From contig NW_004624732.1 of NCBI RefSeq assembly GCF_000247695.1, forward strand, positions 17,221,059 through 17,285,058: 64,000 nucleotides of DNA, written 5' to 3'. Positions 59,013-64,000 of the stretch are shown here, piece after piece; position 1 is the stretch's first letter, and every line of letters starts with the position of its first letter. Position numbers and translations under genes: made by a program. This DNA is from Heterocephalus glaber. Its lineage: Eukaryota; Chordata; Mammalia; Rodentia; Bathyergidae. The notes under the pieces were generated by a model. It had not been told where the DNA came from, ran no database searches, and worked only from the letters and a program-made list of their open reading frames with translations.

Positions 59013-59096
59013 CTTTTTTTTGGTACTAGGAATCGAACTCAGGACCTTGTACTTTCCAGGCAGGTGTGGGGCGCCACTGAGCTACATGCTCAGTTT
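59013..59096 (-). repeat. ID-like SINE (reversed)
   Basis: Flanked by GTACTAATAAAAAT (58999-59012 and 59097-59110). Confidence 0.93.
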
Positions 59097-59120
59097 GTAC
59101 TAATAAAAATAAAAATTTGT

Positions 59121-59203
59121 GGGCTGGGGATTTAGCTCAGTGGTTCCGCTGCCTGCCTGGAAAGCACAAGGTCCTGAGTTCGATCCCTGGTACCAAAAAA
59201 AAA
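59121..59203 (+). repeat. ID-like SINE
   Basis: A full-length young copy only about 24 bases from the reversed ID before it; the pair forms an inverted repeat. Confidence 0.93.
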
Positions 59204-59329
59204 TTGAAAAGACTATTACAAATTAAAAAAAAAAAAAATTGAAACTACCTGCAAACTCATTCCAACTAAATCGTTTTCATAAATGCAGTATAACTTTCAG
59301 TAAACGTGCATGTATTTTCAGTTAATCCT

Positions 59330-59545
59330 TTTTTTTTTTTGGTACTAAGGATTGAACTCAGTGCCTTCATACTGAGCTACTACATTCCTCAGCCTAATTT
59401 TTTATACTATCATTTAATTTTAATTTATTTTGAGACAGAGTCTTGCCAAGTCATTTAATTCCCCAGGCTAGGCTCAAACTTGCAATCCGCCTGCCTCAGG
59501 CTCCCAGAAGGTTGGTATTACAGGTGTATGCCACTATGCTAGGAC
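59330..59545 (-). repeat. B1+ID composite (B4-like)
   Basis: Reversed ID (GGTACTAAGGATTGAACTCA) is followed by a T/A-rich joint and reversed B1 (CCCCAGGCTAGGCTCAAACT, GGTATTACAGGTGTATG). Confidence 0.7.
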
Positions 59546-60555
59546 AGGAATCGTCTTTTTATATACACTAACATATAAACATTTTTCTATAGATCTGTGT
59601 GTCAGTGTAGCTCATTCTTAGTTGTTTAAGCTCTTTTTTGTGCTTCTGGTTTATAAAAGCAAAATAAAAATTCTTCATGTATAATTTTTTTGTGTTATTT
59701 TTTTTGACAATTCTCAAGAGGAATTACTGAGGCCATAAGCATTTTAAAGACTCCCAATGACAGATACGCTGCTTTTTAACAAGGGTTCCCCTGATTCACA
59801 AAATGACTGCAAATACACCCAACCAGTTTCATCACCATCTCTCCAACAAATGGCATCATCAGTGTCTACTTTTGTCTACATAGCAGATACTATTTCTCAA
59901 ATTTACACATTATTTGTGTTTTCCTCTTATTTGAACAGTGGGCCCAAGTTCTTTGTGATTTATCTATGAAAGTCTGTGGTTTCACCAATGAATGTGAATC
60001 AATTACTATAACAGTGACTGTGTTACCTTGAGGATGGCAGTCTTCAGGCTGTATACAAATTAGAAATGACTCATGTTCTGCATTTGCACTTTTAGAATTA
60101 AAGCACAGTAAATCTTAAAATCCTGAGCCCAGATTACTAATAGTTTTTGTTAAAGTCACTCTGTATTCTAATGATTTTTTTCAAGTGGCTACCATTTAAG
60201 GTGTATACACTGTAGAATATTGTAGAAAGATTTAAATCCTTTCTATCCTTACCCTAAATTAAACACAAACTCCATTCATATCTCAATATGCCTGTTTCAA
60301 AGAATATGTTTTTCAAATCAATATGTACTTTGTCTTGATGTAAGTTTTGTTCACTGACCAGTGCCTTGACAGATTTAATGCAAAAAATCCAAGAAATATG
60401 ACCAGAACTCCCCTAAATAGTGGCTTAGATATCACAAAACTCATAAATTTAAATAACAATGATTACAACTAAAGCACCCTTTCTTCCTGCAAAAGAAAGA
60501 AAGAGAGAAACTATATTAACAAACTATTTAGAAGGCCAAATGGAAAAACAACATG

Positions 60556-60646
60556 AGGGCCAGGGGTGTAGCTCAGTGGCACTGTGCCTGCTTTGCAAGC
60601 CCAAGGTCCTGAGTTTGATCCCTGGTACCAGGAAAACAAAACAAAA
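60556..60646 (+). repeat. ID-like SINE
   Basis: It reads GGCCAGGGGTGTAGCTCAGT to CCCTGGTACC plus an A/C-rich tail, 140 bases from the UGGT1 penultimate exon. Confidence 0.88.
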
Positions 60647-60786
60647 CATGAAAGACTGACTGATGTCAAAGTGGAAGGACTAAAGAAAGGTCTTCTTGTC
60701 CACTTATTCATTATTCCCTTGTTTTCAACATCAAACAGAAATCAGAAACATGAAGTATTCACTCAAAGCCAAAGGTCTGCACTTAC

Positions 60787-60952
60787 CTTCCTGGGTTGGC
60801 TCTTTTATTTTCTTCTCAAATAATGTTCCCATTTCCTTCTCCTTCTGAAAACGGATCTGGAGCTGTTTGATCTCTAGATCATAGTCCTGCCACTCTGGGA
60901 CAATTCGCACAGCAGCCTCTAGCTTAGGCTCTTTGGTCATTGGATTATTGCA
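60787..60952 (-). CDS. UGGT1: UGGT1 penultimate coding exon
   Basis: On the minus strand the exon starts after TTTTCACAG with TGC (Cys) and ends GAAG before a GTAAGT donor. It is 166 bases: 55 codons plus one base, the phase the last exon needs. It encodes [20 protein letters not shown] followed by WQDYD and a charged helix rich in Lys/Glu/Gln ([12 protein letters not shown]). This is the conserved C-terminal segment after the GT24 catalytic domain of UGGT1. Its last 15 or so residues (around [11 protein letters not shown]) differ from the human sequence I remember, as is common in this tail. UGGT2 is less likely because the match to UGGT1 is near complete in the first 40 residues. Confidence 0.96.
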
Positions 60953-61730
60953 CTGTGAAAACCCAATGAAAACACAATCAGCTGAGCTGAAAAGATTTCA
61001 TTATACAGAGTTCAAAGGTGTTTCTTGGGTCACACATCCAAACTGGTCAAAAAAGAACAGTACTGAGGAATTAAGTGATATATTATCAGAAGCAGTATGG
61101 TAGTGAGATATATAAAGCTGTATTTACTTCTTCTTCTTTTACTGATGAGACTACGGGGCCTGGTAATTTTGTTACCAGGTTCTGGGGTGCTGGAGTCCCC
61201 TTCTATAGGTGATTTCTAGGTTCTTTCTATCCTAAGCAAAGAACTGGTCAAGACAAGAACAAATGATACCAAAGTTTTATTAAAAGCAGGAAAAGAAACA
61301 GGCTCTGTAGAGTGAGTTTGGGCCAAGCAAAAGCAGGAAATGAAATACACCCTACACTGTGAGGGTGGGCCACCATACAAGAGAGAACACAGTGGCCTGT
61401 ATTTACTTCTTCTACAAAGACATTGTAGGCAGCTATTCGGAGGCAAGGAAAAAAAAAAGGCAGACTGGAAAAATTATAAGGCAGAGAAGTGAGCTGGGAG
61501 ATAATCAGAGACTTGGCAGAAAGTGAACAGTGAAAACTATCACATTAGATCCTAGGGGACTTGGTTTCCTGCAACAGACACAGAAGAACATACTGAAGTT
61601 TCCATATGATGCTTCATAGCCCCTAAACTACACCACTGAACAGAAGAATAAATAAAGCTCTTGTGTCAGTAAGTGCTCAGGCACCTATTACCCTGGGAAA
61701 AGATGCAGGAGAGCACCATGGACAGCTCAC
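60953..61730 (-). other. UGGT1: UGGT1 intron between the two upstream exons of this window
   Basis: This 778-base intron has a GTGAGC donor at 61730-61725 and a TTTTCACAG acceptor ending at 60953, read on the minus strand. A probable LTR fragment (about 61205-61450) lies inside. Confidence 0.9.
61205..61450 (-). repeat. Possible LTR fragment in a UGGT1 intron
   Basis: The minus strand reads AATAAAACTTTGGTATCATT at 61281-61262, like the R/U5 of the remnant at 50.7 kb. Limits are uncertain. Confidence 0.35.
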
Positions 61731-61847
61731 CAGATCGATGGTCTTGGCCCTTTTCTTAGAGGTGTCGTCACACCACGTTTCACACCAAAGCCATTCTTGA
61801 GGCAGTGACTTGATTGGTACCTGATGGATCATGTTATTGGGCAGATC
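61731..61847 (-). CDS. UGGT1: UGGT1 antepenultimate coding exon, end of the GT24 catalytic domain
   Basis: UGGT1 re-glucosylates N-glycans of misfolded glycoproteins in the ER lumen so that calnexin and calreticulin can rebind them. This 117-base exon (39 codons, phase 0 at both ends) starts GAT after a TTTTCTTTACCAATCAG acceptor and ends CTG before a GTGAGC donor. It encodes [20 protein letters not shown], then WCETWCDD, then [13 protein letters not shown] continues the conserved DQDLPN of the glucosyltransferase fold; the preceding Gln should come from the upstream exon, not in this window. The only change I notice against human is Thr for Ala in the CDDxSKKR stretch. No stop or frameshift. 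Confidence 0.97.
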
Positions 61848-62072
61848 CTGATTGGTAAAGAAAATAAAACACAAGAATTTAAAGTTCTGGAGAAAGTTTA
61901 AATAAATGTACAGTGAAAGCCATCAGGTTAGCTACTTATTATGTATATCATATGACAATCACAAATGCCTAGTACTAAAACCAAAAGCTTTAGAAAAATT
62001 AAGGAGTTTATTTATAGCATTTTTCAGAACTTCAAAATTTAGAAAATCCATAGCTATTAAAACCTCACAATA

Positions 62073-62183
62073 GGGGCCGGGGATTTAGCTCAGTGGTTCT
62101 GGCGCCTGCCTTGCAAGCGCAAGGTCCCAAGTTCAATCCCCGGTGCCAAAAAAAACACAACAAAAAACAAACAAACAAATAAA
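62073..62183 (+). repeat. ID-like SINE
   Basis: Full length, with GGCCGGGGATTTAGCTCAGT and an A/C-rich tail; flanked by related CTCACAATA/TCTCACAATA. Confidence 0.9.
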
Positions 62184-62613
62184 AAAATCTCACAATAAAC
62201 AACCACAAAAAACTCCCCAAAATCTTTCAGCTTAAATAAAACTCACAAATAGCCCATACCTACAATTCCCTCTGTGAAGGAAATGCTAGGAAAAATATTT
62301 CTGTTCACTTTTCAAAATCAACCAAATATAGACAGGTGGTTCTTATAATTTACAATTATTCAAAAAAGATGCTGAATCCTTCTTATCTACTGAGCTTTAC
62401 TCCCAAAGAGACAAGCCAACATTTTTGGAGTTTGTCATAATAAAATGTTCTATTGTCCTTAGACTTACATGGAACAAAAAACACTGATAGAATACGATGC
62501 ACTGAAATTTCTAATTGTGATACTTGTAAAAAGGATCCAATCAATGATCTTTCAAACTTGAATATAATGATACAAACCCTTTCAACAAATTAAAACTTAA
62601 AACTAGCTGGGTT

Positions 62614-62690
62614 AGGCTGGGGATTTAGCTCAGTGGTGCCGTCGCCTGCCTCGCAAGTGCAAGGTCCTGAGTTCGATCCCCAGTACCAAA
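62614..62690 (+). repeat. ID-like SINE
   Basis: A full-length young copy with the end CCCCAGTACC and a short tail; GCTGGGTTA occurs on both sides. Confidence 0.88.
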
Positions 62691-62734
62691 AAACTGGGGC
62701 TGGGTTAAAACACTTAAAAATTCATAACCACTAA

Positions 62735-64000
62735 ATCACCACTCTAAAAATTCTCAAGGACATCCTAGACAGAGATAATAAAGCCAACAATGCCAAAGTC
62801 TACTGGAATGAATACATCAAACAGGGAGATCAGTTAAGCAAAGGGGAAAAATAAAGGAATCAGCAAGAGAAAAATAACACAAAGGCAGGAATAAGTCAAT
62901 AGCTTTCAGTAATAACTCTCAATGTAAATGACCTCAACTCCCCAGTTAAAAGGCACAGTTTGGTAGATTGGATCATAAAAACCAATAGTATGATGTATAC
63001 AAGAGATAAATTTAATCTAAAAAGAAATTTATCAAATAAAAATCAAAAAGTTGAAAACAATATTCCATGCAATGGGAGCCTGAAAGCAAGTAGGAATAGC
63101 CTATTTTCAGACAAAGTGGACTTCAACTCAAAACTGATCGGAAGAGGCAAACAAGGTCACTACGTATTTGTTAAGGAACACTTCAATAAGAAGAGACAGC
63201 AATTGTGAGTATATATACACTCAAACCCAGCGCACCCAATTTCATAAAACAAATACTTCTGGATAAAAAAGATTAGATAAACATCAGCACAATCACAGTG
63301 GGAGACCCCAATATTCTACTGGACAAAAAAATCAACAGAGAAATAAATAACAGAGTTGAACCATACCTTCAAACAAATGGACTTAATAGCTATCTACAGT
63401 GTTCTATCGAACAATAACAGAATACACATTCTTCTCAGCAGCACATGGAACTTTCTCCACAATAGAACACATACTAGCCCATAAAGCATGTTTAAATAAA
63501 CATGAAAGAACTGAAATTATCCCATGTATACTATCAGATCACAGTGTAATGAAATTAAAAATTAATGGCAAAAAGAAGACTTCTAGACTTAATTGACAGA
63601 TTCAGTAGAGTAGCTGGATATAACGTCAACACTCAAAAAACAATAGCCTTCTTGCACACAAATAACAGACTCACTGAGACAGAAATTAGGGAAACAATTC
63701 CTTTTACAATAGCATCCAAAAAAAATGAAATATCTAGGAATCAATCTAACAAAGGAACCAAAAGACCTCTACACTGAAAACTACAGCACTCTGAAAAAAG
63801 AGATCAAAGAGGATATAAGTGGAAAGACATACCTTGCTCCTGGGTAGGAAGAACCAATATAGTGAAAATGGCCATACTTCCAAAACTACTATATAGATTC
63901 AGTGCAATGCCAATTGAAATTCCAACAATATACTTCACAGAACTAGAGAAAACAATCCAAAAATTCATTTGGAACCATAAGAGACCTAGAATAGCTAAAG
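62735..64000 (+). mobile_element. L1 with an internal ORF2 deletion, runs off the window
   Basis: The left part is endonuclease-region ORF2 (open frames 62960-63208 and 63399-63596). From about 63575 the sequence jumps to the far C-terminal side of the reverse transcriptase domain and changes frame. The catalytic core between them is missing, roughly 1 kb by comparison with a usual L1. Stops and frameshifts add to this, so it is dead. Antisense to UGGT1. Confidence 0.8.

Larger units (their letters stand above)
58225..60786 (-). other. UGGT1: UGGT1 last intron
   Basis: The intron is bounded by the GTAAGT donor (60786-60781) and the CAG acceptor before 58224 on the minus strand. It contains a minus-strand B1, an L1 3'-end fragment interrupted by ID elements, a further plus-strand ID, a B1+ID composite and one ID at 60.56 kb. 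About 59.55-60.5 kb is AT-rich sequence with no feature I recognise. Confidence 0.9.
61848..64000 (-). other. UGGT1: UGGT1 intron, incomplete
   Basis: This is the intron upstream of the exon at 61731-61847; its 5' donor and the preceding exon lie beyond the window. I searched the minus strand for the expected upstream exon end (…NLDQ) and did not see it. It holds two young ID copies and an L1 that runs off the window edge. Confidence 0.85.

Noticed and set aside
1..64000. CRISPR arrays, prokaryotic operons or phage genes
   Set aside because: No regular spacer-repeat array, no ribosome-binding-site-led gene strings; intron signals and SINEs show mammalian nuclear DNA.

Overview
The window is mammalian nuclear DNA, most likely from a non-murid rodent. 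Many young SINEs are tRNA-derived ID-like elements (GGGATTTAGCTCAGTGG near the start, GGTACC plus an A-tail at the end). They sit beside B1 (7SL-derived) elements that often carry an internal duplication, B1+ID composites, and 5'-truncated L1s. The form of the ID and B1 elements suggests a beaver, kangaroo-rat or gopher type of lineage, but I cannot fix the species from sequence alone.

Two protein-coding genes are present, both incomplete and arranged tail to tail. On the plus strand, positions 1-26027 are the 3' part of an intron of HS6ST1 (heparan sulfate 6-O-sulfotransferase 1). Its terminal coding exon runs 26028-26736, with a 3'UTR to a poly(A) site near 28.88 kb. On the minus strand, the last three coding exons of UGGT1 (UDP-glucose:glycoprotein glucosyltransferase 1) lie at 61731-61847, 60787-60952 and 58196-58224. 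Its inferred 3'UTR of about 4.5 kb ends near 53.67 kb. The first HS6ST1 exon and the upstream UGGT1 exons lie outside the window. From memory, the same convergent order occurs in human 2q14.3. The two genes share no pathway step: HS6ST1 modifies heparan sulfate in the Golgi, and UGGT1 is the glycoprotein folding sensor of the ER lumen.

Layout: 1-26 kb is a GC-rich intron, mostly unique sequence, with one long old antisense L1 (about 5.2-8.1 kb), scattered B1/ID copies and a Tigger-like DNA transposon (about 22 kb). 26-28.9 kb is the HS6ST1 last exon. 28.9-53.7 kb is intergenic and dense in L1, MaLR-type LTRs, ID and B1. It contains an isolated CpG-rich block (about 38.28-38.88 kb) with a full-consensus CTCF motif. 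53.7-58.2 kb is the UGGT1 3'UTR, poor in repeats. 58.2-64 kb holds UGGT1 exons and introns, with many young ID elements and an internally deleted L1 running off the window end.

I found no CRISPR array, prokaryotic operon or clearly new coding system. The most useful leads are the orphan CpG block with its CTCF site, other CTCF-like sites, a SINE tail that may serve UGGT1 3'-end formation, a set of nested or unusual retroposon insertions, and the compositional change between the two genes.
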